A DNA stretch of 45,896 bases, taken from assembly GCF_014656135.1 (NCBI RefSeq), contig NZ_BNBV01000038.1, forward strand, positions 1 through 45,896, in the 5' to 3' direction. The position numbers and the translations under genes were made by a program. This DNA is from Streptomyces thermodiastaticus (GTDB lineage: Bacteria; Actinomycetota; Actinomycetes; Streptomycetales; Streptomycetaceae). The notes beneath the pieces were generated by a model. The model worked only from the letters and a program-made list of their open reading frames with translations. It was not told the DNA's origin and searched no databases. Of this stretch, positions 34,880 to 43,441 are shown in pieces (positions within the stretch are counted from its first letter, which is position 1; each line of letters starts with the position of its first letter).

Positions 34880-35176
34880 GTGATCTTCAAGCGCATCGGA
34901 AACGGCCGGCCGTACCCCGACCACGGCCGGGAGGGCACCCGGCAGTGGGCGGACGTCGCTCCGCGCCCGGTCCGCCTCGATCAGCTCGTGACCACCAAGC
35001 AGCAACTCGACCTGGAGACCCTCCTCGCGGAGGACTCGACCTTCTACGGCGACCTCTTCGCGCACGTCGTGAAGTGGAAGGGCGACCTGTATCTGGAGGA
35101 CGGCCTGCACCGCGCCGTGCGCGCCGCGCTGCAGCAGCGGCAGGTGCTCCACGCGCGTGTGCTGGAGCTGGACTGA
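34880..35176 (+). CDS. Conserved antitoxin-like protein (VapB-like annotation), no toxin partner
   Basis: 98 aa. It begins VIFKRIGNGRPYPDHGRE and contains VRLDQLVTTKQQLDLETLLA and VVKWKGDLYLEDGLHRAVRA. The last part resembles the ParB/VapB-type dimerising motif, and similar Streptomyces proteins are, as I recall, named VapB family antitoxin. No PIN-domain toxin is adjacent, so a toxin-antitoxin role is doubtful; a regulatory protein is an alternative. The GTG start lies right behind a TAGGCT -10 box. Confidence 0.72.
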   Translation: MIFKRIGNGRPYPDHGREGTRQWADVAPRPVRLDQLVTTKQQLDLETLLAEDSTFYGDLFAHVVKWKGDLYLEDGLHRAVRAALQQRQVLHARVLELD

Positions 35177-35644
35177 CCCAGGCGCGCGTTCCGGAGCCGG
35201 ACCCCGCGTATACCGGCTCCGGCCGGCATCGGCCTGAGCACGGAGCACGCACCGACCTCGGCCGTCACGCGCGCCGCCTTCACATGCGCGCGCCGGTTCG
35301 CATGCGCGCCTCTTTCGTCCGAGCGCGCACCAGCACTGCCACCCGGCTCCGCCACCCGGGCCCGCACCCCGGTCCGGTTTCCGCAGTCCGGCTTCCGCAG
35401 GGCCAGGCTCCTGCCCCGGCCCGCCCGGCATCCCCCGTCGGCCCCGTCCGAGGCCGGTATCCGTACGGGCGCCGTCCGCCGATCACTCCGGATGCGCCGG
35501 CAGCAGCCCGCCGAGCCCGGCAGCAGCCCGCCCACCGGCCCTGTCCACCACCCGTTCGGGGCCTGTTGGACCTTTCGGGTTCTGCTGGCGGGATCGAATG
35601 ATCATCTAGTAGGAATCGTGCTCCCGGCGCACTACGCTGCGCCC
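35177..35644. other. Gene-free interval before the LytR_C gene
   Basis: No gene is supported in 35177-35570, which is GC-rich and low-complexity. The end turns less GC-rich (35595-35640) and holds TACGCT (35633-35638), a -10 box six nt before the next start. Confidence 0.45.
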
Positions 35645-36292
35645 ATGAGCATGCTCACTCCCCCCGGCATGGGCGGGCAGTACCGGATCACGGGGAAGAA
35701 GTACCCGCGGATGCGCAGGCCCCGGCGGCACGGCAGGCTCGTGGCCCTCGTCGTCGCCTGCGCGGCCGCGCTCGCAGTGATCGGCTGGGGCACATTGCAG
35801 CTCATCGACATCTTCACCGGCGGCAAGAAGGCTTCGGCGGCCGACTCGTCGGCCCACTGCGCCACCGGTACGGCGGCCCAGTCCTCACCCTCCCCGGGCA
35901 CGGCTCAGGCCCTGCCCAAGCCGGCGCAGATCACGGTCAACGTCCTCAACGCCACACCGCGCAGCGGCCTGGCCAAGCAGACGGCGGACGAACTGAAGAA
36001 GCGCGGGTTCCGCATCGGCCGGGTGGACAACGCGACGAAGGAGTACGACAAGAAGGTCAAGGGCGTCGGCGTCCTGCTGGGCCCCACCTCGTCGCTGGAC
36101 TCCGCGCTGCGGGTTCTCGGCACCCAGCTGCCGGACGCCGAGCGCCGGACCGACGCCCGCACGGGGAAGGACGTCGACCTGATCATCGGCGACGGCTTCC
36201 AGCAGCTCGCCCAGCGGGCGGCCGCCGACCAAGCGCTCGCCGGCCTGAGCGCACCGAAGCCGGCCCCCAGCACCTCGCCGAAGGGCTGCTGA
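35645..36292 (+). CDS. LytR C-terminal domain membrane protein
   Basis: 215 aa. A basic cytosolic N-terminus (KKYPRMRRPRRHGR) and one membrane helix (LVALVVACAAALAVIGWGTL, residues about 32-51) anchor the protein. A Ser/Ala-rich stretch leads to the LytR_C domain: ITVNVLNATPRSGLAKQTAD, GFRIGRVDNATKEYDKKVKG and DVDLIIGDGFQQL. This domain accompanies LytR-CpsA-Psr wall-polymer transferases, but the catalytic domain is absent, so a cell-envelope binding role is inferred. The ATG follows TACGCT by 6 nt, so the message is probably leaderless. Confidence 0.85.
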   Translation: MSMLTPPGMGGQYRITGKKYPRMRRPRRHGRLVALVVACAAALAVIGWGTLQLIDIFTGGKKASAADSSAHCATGTAAQSSPSPGTAQALPKPAQITVNVLNATPRSGLAKQTADELKKRGFRIGRVDNATKEYDKKVKGVGVLLGPTSSLDSALRVLGTQLPDAERRTDARTGKDVDLIIGDGFQQLAQRAAADQALAGLSAPKPAPSTSPKGC

Positions 36293-36430
36293 CGGCTCAC
36301 CGGCCGACCGGCCGGCATTCTGTCGCTCCTGTCGGCTCCCCCCTGTGCGCCGTCCCGCCACCCCGTCCCACGCGGGCGGGGTAAGCGGGAAGAACGTCCT
36401 CGCCGGCCGGTGCGTGTGCCGTGCGTCGTG

Positions 36431-37066
36431 TCAGCCGGCCAGCCCGTACATCCGGTCGCCGGCGTCACCCAGGCCGGGGACGATGTAGCCGTTCTCGTTG
36501 AGGCGCTCGTCGACCGATGCGGTCACGACGGTCACCGGGGTGCCCTCCAGCTCGCGCTCCATGACCGCGACGCCCTCGGGCGCGGCCAGCAGCACCACCG
36601 CGGTCACGTCGTCGGCACCGCGCTTGATCAGCTCCTTGATCGCGGCGACCAGCGTGCCGCCGGTGGCGAGCATCGGGTCCAGCACGTACACCTGCCGCCC
36701 GGAAAGGTCCTCGGGCATGCGCGTGGCGTACGTCGAGGCCTGCAGCGTCTCCTCGTTGCGGATCATGCCGAGGAAGCCCACCTCGGCGGTCGGCAGCAGC
36801 CGCACCATGCCGTCCAGCATGCCGAGGCCGGCCCGCAGGATCGGCACCACCAGCGGACGCGGGTGGGAGAGCTTGACGCCGGTGGTCGGCGCGACGGGGG
36901 TGTGGATGTCGACCTGCTCGGTGCGCACGTCCCTGGTCGCCTCGTAGGCGAGCAGGGTCACCAGCTCGTCGGCGAGCCGACGGAAGGTGGCGGAGTCGGT
37001 GCGGCGGTCGCGCAGCGTGGTGAGCTTGTGAGCGACCAGGGGGTGGTCGACGACATGGAGACGCAT
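36431..37066 (-). CDS. upp: Uracil phosphoribosyltransferase
   Basis: 211 aa, typical length. It salvages uracil with PRPP to make UMP. The PRPP-binding motif is VLDPMLATGGT. Conserved LVVPILRAGLGM and the uracil-binding NENGYIVPGLGDAGDRMYG are intact. The ATG at 37066 has GGAG a few nt upstream, and a TACTGT box just before that might also allow a near-leaderless start. It converges with the LytR_C gene. Confidence 0.96.
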   Translation of the reverse strand: MRLHVVDHPLVAHKLTTLRDRRTDSATFRRLADELVTLLAYEATRDVRTEQVDIHTPVAPTTGVKLSHPRPLVVPILRAGLGMLDGMVRLLPTAEVGFLGMIRNEETLQASTYATRMPEDLSGRQVYVLDPMLATGGTLVAAIKELIKRGADDVTAVVLLAAPEGVAVMERELEGTPVTVVTASVDERLNENGYIVPGLGDAGDRMYGLAG

Positions 37067-37404
37067 GTGCTCCACAGTAACCGGGCGGTTGAGGACCGGT
37101 CCGCCCGGCCGTCGTCGCCGCCCCGCGCCCGCCCGTCGCCGTGGCACACGGTGACCGGCGGGCGGCCGTCACCCGCGTGGGGCCGACCGGTCCGGCGGCA
37201 GCGTCCGGCATCACGGTGCTCCGGCACCGCACGGCACCCACCCCCACCGCCCGGCACCCCGGTGCCCGCTCCTGTGGCAGCGCACCCGCCGCCCGGGGGA
37301 CAGTGGGAGGAGGTACCAGGGCGCGCGAGGCCCGGACGGACGGTCCCGCGGGTCGTGCTCCAGCCCTTCCCTCGCGATCAGCCGGAGGCGGTGATCCGGA
37401 ACCC

Positions 37405-37656
37405 ATGCAGCCCGAACACCGGCCGCAGCAGGCCCGCAGCGGCACCCCACCGCAGGCCCCGCAGGACGACGTGCGGCAGCCCGGCGCCACCGGAGGCGGG
37501 TCCGCCGCCCCGGCCGACACCGAGCGGCACCTGCGAAGAGCCCAGTTCCTGCGCGACCTCGCCCAGGCCCGGCGGCTGCGCGACCGGGTGCAGCCGCGCC
37601 GCGCCAGAGCCGCGCGGTACCGGCAGGCCATGCGCATGCGCGCGTTCCGCTCGTAG
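37405..37656 (+). CDS. Small basic helical protein
   Basis: 83 aa. The first 40 residues are low-complexity. The C-terminal half, HLRRAQFLRDLAQARRLRDR then VQPRRARAARYRQAMRMRAF, is strongly basic and helical and looks conserved in the genus from memory. It could bind nucleic acid. No ribosome site is clear. It diverges from upp. Confidence 0.6.
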   Translation: MQPEHRPQQARSGTPPQAPQDDVRQPGATGGGSAAPADTERHLRRAQFLRDLAQARRLRDRVQPRRARAARYRQAMRMRAFRS

Positions 37657-38127
37657 ACCACGGCCGGGAAGCCGGACAGCCGGACGGCACGGCCGGACAG
37701 CCGGCAGGACGGCCCGCCCCGCCGGCCCACGGCGGCCGTCAGCACGCCGGCCCGGTCCCGGCGCGCCCTGAGCCACGCCCGGCGCGACCGGCCTTCCGCG
37801 CACGGCCTCCCGTCCCGCCGCGGGCCCGCATCCAGGGCCGCCGCGGCAGTCGGCCGACACCCCGGCCGGCGTTGCGGGGCGGCCGCACGGAACCACCGGG
37901 GAAAGCCGCGTACGATCCGCAGATGGCGGCAACATGTGCGCCGGTGCGGATGCCTTCCCGACGTGCGACACAACTGCCGGACACAGGGAGCGGAAGACAT
38001 CCCCTGAACGCCTTGTTTCTGCCACGATTCCGAGTGGGTGGGGCTCGGAGCCCAGCTCTCTCTCCGCCCAGAACCTCCGCCGGGGGGACCCCCAACCGGC
38101 ACGCCTAAGACCAGTGGGAGAGTCACG
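37657..38127. other. Leader region of the tadA operon
   Basis: No gene is supported. The first 100 bp contain scattered GCCGGACAGCCGG motifs. From 37900 the sequence looks like a promoter and leader, with hairpin GGGCT/AGCCC near 38050 and G5/C5 pairing near 38085 upstream of the start at 38128. Confidence 0.4.
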
Positions 38128-38661
38128 GTGTACTTCGCCGCACTGCTCGCGCGCACCGAAGACGGGTGGGAAGCGAGCGACACAGAGCTCGACGATGTGG
38201 AGACGCTGTCCGACCTGGCCGACCTGGCCCGGGATGCCTCGGCCGAGGACGACACGGTGCTCGTCCTGATCGAGCAGGAGGAGGCGTGGTTCGGCGTCGT
38301 CCGCGTGGATGGCGAGGACGACCCTCGTATCTACGTCTCGGACGCCGCTGCGGCGGCCCGCAGTGCGTACGGCGAGATCCTGCTCACCGACGAGCTACTC
38401 GGCCGGAAACCGGGCGACGACGGCCCCGATTTGGACTCGCTCGACCTCGACGGCACGGAGGACGGGGAGCCGGCCTCCGCTGACGACGAGGACGACACCG
38501 ACACCCTCGGAACGATCACGCACAGCCCGCTGGGCGACGCCGAGATCCTCGACGACCTCGGTGTCAGCGAGAAGGAGCTGCGCGCCCTGCAGGCCGACGA
38601 CGCGCTGAGCGCGATCGCCGAAGCCCTGGGCGCCTCGGAGGTGCTGGAGACCGTCCGCTGA
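38128..38661 (+). CDS. tRNA adenosine deaminase-associated protein
   Basis: 177 aa, acidic. It matches the actinobacterial family always found next to tadA: YFAALLARTEDGWEASDTEL at the start, VLIEQEEAWFGVVRVDG, and LGDAEILDDLGVSEKELRAL near the end. The role is unknown; partnership with TadA is inferred from conserved pairing. GGGAGA lies 7 nt before the GTG. tadA starts 2 nt after the stop. Confidence 0.9.
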   Translation: MYFAALLARTEDGWEASDTELDDVETLSDLADLARDASAEDDTVLVLIEQEEAWFGVVRVDGEDDPRIYVSDAAAAARSAYGEILLTDELLGRKPGDDGPDLDSLDLDGTEDGEPASADDEDDTDTLGTITHSPLGDAEILDDLGVSEKELRALQADDALSAIAEALGASEVLETVR

Positions 38662-38663
38662 CC

Positions 38664-39182
38664 GTGCGGCAGACCCCGATGACCGTGCAGCAGACCCCGC
38701 TCACCCCCGGCCGGCGACCCGACCCGGTCCGCGACCCCTGGCGGGACGCGATGCGCCTCGCCCTCAAGGAGGCCGGACAGGCCGTCCGGGGCGGGGACGT
38801 GCCGGTCGGCGCGGTCGTGCTGGCCGAGGACGGCACGACCGTGCTCGGGACCGGGCACAACGAACGCGAGGCCACCGGCGACCCCACGGCCCACGCGGAG
38901 GTCCTGGCCCTCAGACGGGCCGCCGCGCGCGCCGGCCGGTGGCGGCTGTCCGGCTGCACCCTGGTGGTGACCCTGGAACCGTGCACCATGTGCGCTGGGG
39001 CCCTGGTGCTCTCGCGCGTGGACCGGGTGGTCTACGGCGCCCGCGACGACAAGGCGGGGGCCGCCGGGTCGCTGTGGGACGTCCTGCGTGACCGGCGGCT
39101 CAACCACCGGCCCGAGGTGATCGGGGGCGTGCTCGCCGAGGAGTGCGCCACGCTGCTCACCGAGTTCTTCCGCGGCCGTTGA
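38664..39182 (+). CDS. tadA: tRNA-specific adenosine deaminase (A34 to inosine)
   Basis: 172 aa. It changes A34 of tRNA-Arg(ACG) to inosine. The zinc site is complete: THAEV region (PTAHAEVLALRR) with the catalytic Glu, and PCTMCAGALV with both Cys. The start is uncertain: the GTG at 38664 follows the upstream stop directly, but an ATG at 38679 and one at 38752 are possible, and the first 25 residues (VRQTPMTVQQTPLTPGR) contain a short duplication and are not conserved. Confidence 0.93.
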   Translation: MRQTPMTVQQTPLTPGRRPDPVRDPWRDAMRLALKEAGQAVRGGDVPVGAVVLAEDGTTVLGTGHNEREATGDPTAHAEVLALRRAAARAGRWRLSGCTLVVTLEPCTMCAGALVLSRVDRVVYGARDDKAGAAGSLWDVLRDRRLNHRPEVIGGVLAEECATLLTEFFRGR

Positions 39183-39240
39183 GCAGGCGGATGCGCAACC
39201 GATTTCAACCCACGGCCCCCTGTGCTGTAGGGTCTCCCTC

Positions 39241-39328
39241 GGTAGCGTGTCCGAGCGGCCGAAGGAGCTCGCCTCGAAAGCGAGTGTGGCGCAAGTCACC
39301 GAGGGTTCAAATCCCTCCGCTACCGCCA
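39241..39328 (+). tRNA. tRNA-Ser (anticodon CGA)
   Basis: Class II tRNA. The acceptor GGTAGCG pairs with CGCTACC, anticodon CGA lies in CTCGCCTCGAAAGCGAG, and CCA is encoded (39326-39328). TAGGGT (39228-39233) is a likely -10 box directly before it. Confidence 0.96.
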
Positions 39329-39330
39329 CG

Positions 39331-39366
39331 AAGGGGCCCTGTCCGGTAACGGACGGGGCCCCTTTT
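39331..39366 (+). terminator. Terminator after tRNA-Ser(CGA)
   Basis: AAGGGGCCC plus GTCCG pairs with CGGAC plus GGGCCCCTT, followed by TTTC. Confidence 0.8.
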
Positions 39367-39440
39367 CTCGATCTTCGGGTCACTGACGTGCGATCGTCGT
39401 GGCAACATCGGGCGGGCAACGAGCGACAGGGGAGGCCGCG

Positions 39441-39617
39441 ATGGCGGTGAACGCCAAGAAGATCGTCCTCTATGTGATCGTGGTCTTCGTGCTGTACGTG
39501 ATCATCACGGATCCGGCCAAGGCCGCCGACTACGTGCAGATAGGCTTCGAGGGCATATCGGACGCCGCCAAGGCGATCGGCGACTTCATGTCCTGGGCCG
39601 CGCACGGAGGGAAGTAG
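39441..39617 (+). CDS. Small single-pass membrane protein
   Basis: 58 aa. A membrane helix (KIVLYVIVVFVLYVIITDP) near the N-terminus is followed by an amphipathic segment YVQIGFEGISDAAKAIGDFM. A GGGGAGG ribosome site sits 6 nt before the ATG. Unknown but convincing as a gene; the Dabb gene starts 8 nt later and is probably co-transcribed. Confidence 0.8.
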   Translation: MAVNAKKIVLYVIVVFVLYVIITDPAKAADYVQIGFEGISDAAKAIGDFMSWAAHGGK

Positions 39618-39624
39618 TGACGCA

Positions 39625-39918
39625 GTGATCCGCCACCTGGTGCTCTTCAAACTCAACGAGGGTGTGACGCGCGACGATCCGCGGGTCGTCGAGGGAGTCG
39701 AGGCGTTCCGGGCGCTGGGCGGCCAGATCGACGAGCTGCGCTTCTGGGAGTGCGGCTGGAACGTCAGCGACCGGCCCATCGCCTACGACTTCGCGATCAA
39801 CTCGGCGGTCGAGGACGCCGACGCCCTGCAGCGGTACCTGGACCACCCGGCCCATCAGGCGGGTGTGGCCCTGTGGCGGGAGTTCGCCACCTGGGTGATC
39901 GCGGACTACGAGTTCTAG
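39625..39918 (+). CDS. Dabb (stress-responsive alpha/beta barrel) protein
   Basis: 97 aa. Matches the Dabb fold, a ferredoxin-like dimer: MIRHLVLFKLNEGV at the start, DFAINSAVEDADALQRYLDH, and WVIADYEF at the end. Members vary from stress proteins to polyketide cyclases; the substrate is unknown. GTG start with GGAGGG about 13 nt upstream. A short tandem repeat resembling its last codons follows the stop. Confidence 0.88.
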   Translation: MIRHLVLFKLNEGVTRDDPRVVEGVEAFRALGGQIDELRFWECGWNVSDRPIAYDFAINSAVEDADALQRYLDHPAHQAGVALWREFATWVIADYEF

Positions 39919-39926
39919 GCCTGTTC

Positions 39927-39959
39927 GACGAGTTCCGGACGAGTTCCGGACGAGTTCCG
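39927..39959. repeat. 11-bp tandem repeat after the Dabb stop
   Basis: GACGAGTTCCG three times (39927, 39938, 39949). The unit resembles the final codons of the upstream gene (GACTACGAGTTC). Confidence 0.95.
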
Positions 39960-40202
39960 ACGCCTCATCCGCGGCTCGGGGACCGCCCCTCAGGGCGCCG
40001 CCCCCGGCAGCCGCGCGACCGGGCAGCCCGACGGCCGGCCCCGCACCAGGACGGTGCGGGGCCATATCGCGTTCTATGCCCCAAATCCAATGATTCGTCA
40101 CTCAACACGTGTGTATGCGGTGCTTGAACACGTAGCTCATGTCTTGTGATGCTATGACCGCTTTTGACGGATGAGTTGATCGACGAAGAGGTGGCGTTGA
40201 CC

Positions 40203-41030
40203 GTGTCGGCCAGTACTGCGCCGCCCCAGAAGGAGTCTTCCGCCCGGCCGTCCGCCCCGGAGAAACGGCGCGGTGCCGACACCAGGGCGCTCACCCAGGT
40301 GCTCTTCGCCCAGCTGAAGCAGCTCGAACCGGGCACGCCCGAGCACGCCCGCGTGCGCGGGGCGCTCATCGAGGCCAATCTCCCACTCGTACGCTACGCC
40401 GCCGCCCGCTTCCGCTCCCGCAACGAACCGATGGAGGACGTCGTCCAGGTCGGCACCATCGGTCTGATCAACGCCATCGACCGCTTCGACCCCGACCGAG
40501 GCGTGCAGTTCCCGACGTTCGCCATGCCCACGGTCGTCGGTGAGATCAAACGCTACTTCCGCGACAACGTCCGCACGGTCCACGTCCCGCGCCGGCTGCA
40601 CGAACTATGGGTCCAGGTCAACAGCGCCACGGAGGACCTGACGACCGCCTTCGGCCGGTCCCCCACCACCGCCGAGATCGCCGAACGGCTGCGCATCTCC
40701 GAGGAGGAGGTGCTCTCCTGCATCGAGGCGGGCCGGTCATACCACGCGACCTCGCTGGAGGCCGCACAGGAAGGCGACGGGCTGCCCGGGCTGCTGGACC
40801 GCCTCGGCTACGAGGACCCCGCCCTCGACGGTGTGGAGCATCGCGACCTGGTCCGCCACCTCCTCGTCCAGCTGCCCGAACGGGAACAGCGCATCCTGCT
40901 GCTGCGCTACTACAGCAATCTCACCCAGTCGCAGATCAGCGCGGAACTCGGCGTCTCCCAGATGCACGTCTCCCGGCTGCTGGCGCGCAGCTTCCAGCGC
41001 CTGCGCTCCGCGAACCGGATCGACGCGTAA
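40203..41030 (+). CDS. sigF: RNA polymerase sigma factor SigF
   Basis: 275 aa, SigB-type sigma factor. S. coelicolor SigF is needed for late spore maturation. Region 2 shows LIEANLPLVRYAAARFRSRN and DVVQVGTIGLINAIDRFDPD; region 3 shows VHVPRRLHELWVQVNSATED; region 4 ends YYSNLTQSQISAELGVSQMH. Start chosen at GTG 40203 (VSASTAPPQ), with GAGGTGG 8 nt upstream and agreement with the family; a TTG at 40164 and GTG at 40191 are alternatives. No anti-sigma gene is adjacent. Its paralogue sigN follows 860 bp downstream. Confidence 0.94.
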   Translation: MSASTAPPQKESSARPSAPEKRRGADTRALTQVLFAQLKQLEPGTPEHARVRGALIEANLPLVRYAAARFRSRNEPMEDVVQVGTIGLINAIDRFDPDRGVQFPTFAMPTVVGEIKRYFRDNVRTVHVPRRLHELWVQVNSATEDLTTAFGRSPTTAEIAERLRISEEEVLSCIEAGRSYHATSLEAAQEGDGLPGLLDRLGYEDPALDGVEHRDLVRHLLVQLPEREQRILLLRYYSNLTQSQISAELGVSQMHVSRLLARSFQRLRSANRIDA

Positions 41031-41054
41031 CCGGCGGCGGGCCATCGGGGCCCG

Positions 41055-41081
41055 CTGCGGACCCTGCGGACCCTGCGGACC
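41055..41081. repeat. 9-bp tandem repeat after sigF
   Basis: CTGCGGACC three times in a row, 24 nt after the sigF stop. Confidence 0.9.
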
Positions 41082-41748
41082 CGCTGCGATCCCGCAGCAG
41101 CCTTGCAGCAGCCCGCGACGGCCCCGCACGCGCCCGGAGCGGAGCACGACCGTCGGGACGGCAGCGGGAGCCCGCCGACCGCCGGAGACGGCCGAGACCG
41201 GGGCCCGGGCAGGGCGGGAAAGCCGACAAGCCGAGGAGGGCCGGGACGGCGGCTGCCGCGAGACGGCTCGGACGGCCCCGGCCGGTCGAGCCCCCATCCC
41301 GGCCCCGGCCCCCGGGCCCCGGCTCCTCGGCCGCGAGCCCGCCCCTCCCTGCGACCCGCACCATGGACCCTCCACGCTCCGGCGGCGCCCCCGCCGACGC
41401 CGGGAGCGTGCCCACCCTGCGGCAGGGGCGGGACCGCCCGACGACAAAGGACGGAACCCGCCTGCCGACGGACGCGACCGCCCGGCGACCGGGTGACGAG
41501 ACGCACCGGCGGCCGAAGGCGGACCGCTCGACGGCCGAAGGCGGAACCCCTCACTCGGACGAGGGGGGACCGGCCGAGGACAGCAGACGGCACCGTCCGG
41601 TGACCGGAGGGTTCGTCCCCGCCCTGCCGCAAACAGGATCGATGCGTCACCTGTGCGAGCGAATCGCTCACCAGGGCGGATACCGACATCCGCCTGCCGA
41701 AAGGCCGTCAGGCCCCGTCCACGCAGGGCCGATTCGCATCTCGGATGT
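41082..41748. other. Gene-free interval between sigF and sigN
   Basis: Open frames on both strands (such as 41103-41603) are Pro/Arg/Gly low-complexity without ribosome sites. I see no gene. Sequence turns less GC-rich only after about 41620, where the sigN control region begins. Confidence 0.5.
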
Positions 41749-41783
41749 CGACATGTCACTACAGCGCGTTGCCGACATGTGAC
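41749..41783. promoter_or_regulatory. Direct repeat upstream of sigN
   Basis: CGACATGTCAC (41749-41759) and CGACATGTGAC (41773-41783) repeat at a 24-bp step, each centred on the palindrome ACATGT, about 110-140 bp before the sigN start. A candidate binding site of a developmental regulator. Confidence 0.45.
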
Positions 41784-41891
41784 ATTCTGCGGGAAGCGCG
41801 TTTGCCGCAGCTTCGGCTCCGGTATTCAGGTGAGGGCTGAGTTCTCCTCAGGACCCGGCCCGCGACCGTCCCGCGACCCAGAGGGGGTGGC

Positions 41892-42809
41892 ATGTCCGCA
41901 GACCAGGGCAGCTCCGAGGTGCTGACGCTCACGAAGAGCGAGGCGCCTTCCCCGGCGTTCGAGCCGTTCGACGCCCTCGACGACGTGGCGGCTCTTCCGG
42001 CCGTCCCGGCCCCGGCCGCGCCCGCCCCGGCCCTTGAGTCCTCCGAGAGCATCGACACGCGCACGCTGTCCCGTTCCCTGTTCCTGCGGCTCGCCGCACT
42101 CGACGAGGACAGCCCCGAGCGCGCCTACGTCCGGGACACCCTGATCGAGCTGAACCTGCCGCTGGTGCGGTACGCCGCGGCCCGGTTCCGTTCGCGCAAC
42201 GAGCCGATGGAGGACATCGTCCAGGTCGGCACCATCGGTCTGATCAAGGCGATCGACCGCTTCGACTGCGACCGCGGGGTCGAGTTCCCGACGTTCGCGA
42301 TGCCCACGGTCGTCGGTGAGATCAAGCGCTTCTTCCGGGACACCTCGTGGTCGGTGCGGGTGCCGCGGCGCCTGCAGGAACTGCGGCTGGCGCTGACCAA
42401 GGCCAGCGACGAGCTGTCGCAGAAGCTGGACCGCTCCCCGACCGTCGCCGAACTCGCCGCCGTGCTGGGCGTGTCGGAGGAGGACGTCGTCGACGGTCTC
42501 GCGGTCGGCAACGCCTACACGGCCTCCTCCCTGGACTCGCCGGCCCCGGAGGACGACGGCAGCGAGGGCTCCCTGGCCGACCGTCTCGGCTACGAGGACA
42601 CCGCGCTGGAGGGCGTGGAGTACCGCGAGTCGCTCAAGCCGCTGCTGGCCAAGCTGCCGCCCCGGGAACGCCGCATCATCATGCTGCGCTTCTTCGCCAA
42701 CATGACCCAGTCGCAGATCGGTGAGGAGGTCGGCATCTCGCAGATGCACGTCTCCCGGCTGCTGACCCGGACCCTGGCCCAGCTGCGGGAGGGCCTGATC
42801 TCGGACTGA
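41892..42809 (+). CDS. sigN: RNA polymerase sigma factor SigN
   Basis: 305 aa, SigB-type and closely similar to SigF. In S. coelicolor SigN directs genes in the subapical part of aerial hyphae. The N-terminal 50 residues are a low-complexity acidic/Ala/Pro extension. The core follows: LIELNLPLVRYAAARFRSRN, DIVQVGTIGLIKAIDRFDCD, VRVPRRLQELRLALTKASDE and FFANMTQSQIGEEVGISQMH. GAGGGGGTGG precedes the ATG closely. A perfect 16-bp hairpin ends the transcript. No anti-sigma gene nearby. Confidence 0.9.
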   Translation: MSADQGSSEVLTLTKSEAPSPAFEPFDALDDVAALPAVPAPAAPAPALESSESIDTRTLSRSLFLRLAALDEDSPERAYVRDTLIELNLPLVRYAAARFRSRNEPMEDIVQVGTIGLIKAIDRFDCDRGVEFPTFAMPTVVGEIKRFFRDTSWSVRVPRRLQELRLALTKASDELSQKLDRSPTVAELAAVLGVSEEDVVDGLAVGNAYTASSLDSPAPEDDGSEGSLADRLGYEDTALEGVEYRESLKPLLAKLPPRERRIIMLRFFANMTQSQIGEEVGISQMHVSRLLTRTLAQLREGLISD

Positions 42810-42877
42810 CCACGCCCCGGCCCGGCCCGCGCCCCGCGCGCGGCCGGTGCGGCCGGGGACACCTCCGACGGCAGCAC

Positions 42878-42916
42878 ACGGCCGCCGGACCGCCTCCCGT
42901 GCGGTCCGGCGGCCGT
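42878..42916. terminator. Bidirectional terminator between sigN and a convergent small gene
   Basis: ACGGCCGCCGGACCGC and GCGGTCCGGCGGCCGT are perfect 16-bp arms around 7 nt, then TGTGTTG. Confidence 0.85.
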
Positions 42917-42942
42917 TGTGTTGCGACGTGCCGCTGACGCGC

Positions 42943-43134
42943 CTACTTGAACGCCAGCCAGGCGACCGCCGCGACGATGACCACGACGGCGACGACGCCG
43001 ACGATCAGGCCGACACGAGGACCGCTGGAGGCCTCCTGCCGCCTGCCCTGGGGAGCCTCGTCGACGAACGCGCGGAACATCTGGGTGCTGCCGGCGGGGT
43101 CGTAGTTGCCCTGGGGGCCCTGGGTGTTAGCCAT
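42943..43134 (-). CDS. Small C-tail-anchored membrane protein
   Basis: 63 aa. A soluble N-terminus (MANTQGPQGNYDPAGSTQMF, then RAFVDEAPQGRR) leads to one C-terminal membrane helix, VGLIVGVVAVVVIVAAVAWL, ending AFK. TAGGGT lies 8 nt before the ATG, so transcription may be leaderless. Function is unknown. Confidence 0.78.
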   Translation of the reverse strand: MANTQGPQGNYDPAGSTQMFRAFVDEAPQGRRQEASSGPRVGLIVGVVAVVVIVAAVAWLAFK

Positions 43135-43441
43135 GGCCCGAGACCCTAGCGAAAACACGGGTGCTGCCCAAGCGCGGGGTTGGGCCGATGCGACCCGCGC
43201 GCAACGGAGTTGAGACGGGCCGGCCCGCAAGCAGCCGAACGCCGGCGCACACCACGGCGCCGAACCGGTTTCGCAACGCACACCGGGAGGGGGCGTGCCG
43301 TCGGCGAACTCCCGGACGAGTGAACCGGATCCACCCGCGTAGACACGATCACCTGCAGGTTTACATTCGCAATACTTGCCTTTGCCAACTTTTTGCGCCG
43401 GCGCCCCCCGATTTCGTTAATTTCGGCAACCAACCAGGCTT

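Noticed and set aside
34880..35176. A complete toxin-antitoxin module
   Set aside because: No PIN-domain or other toxin gene lies on either side; only an antitoxin-like protein is present.
41103..41603. Open frames between sigF and sigN
   Set aside because: Pro/Arg/Gly low-complexity in several phases at once, no ribosome site; typical of GC-rich intergenic sequence.
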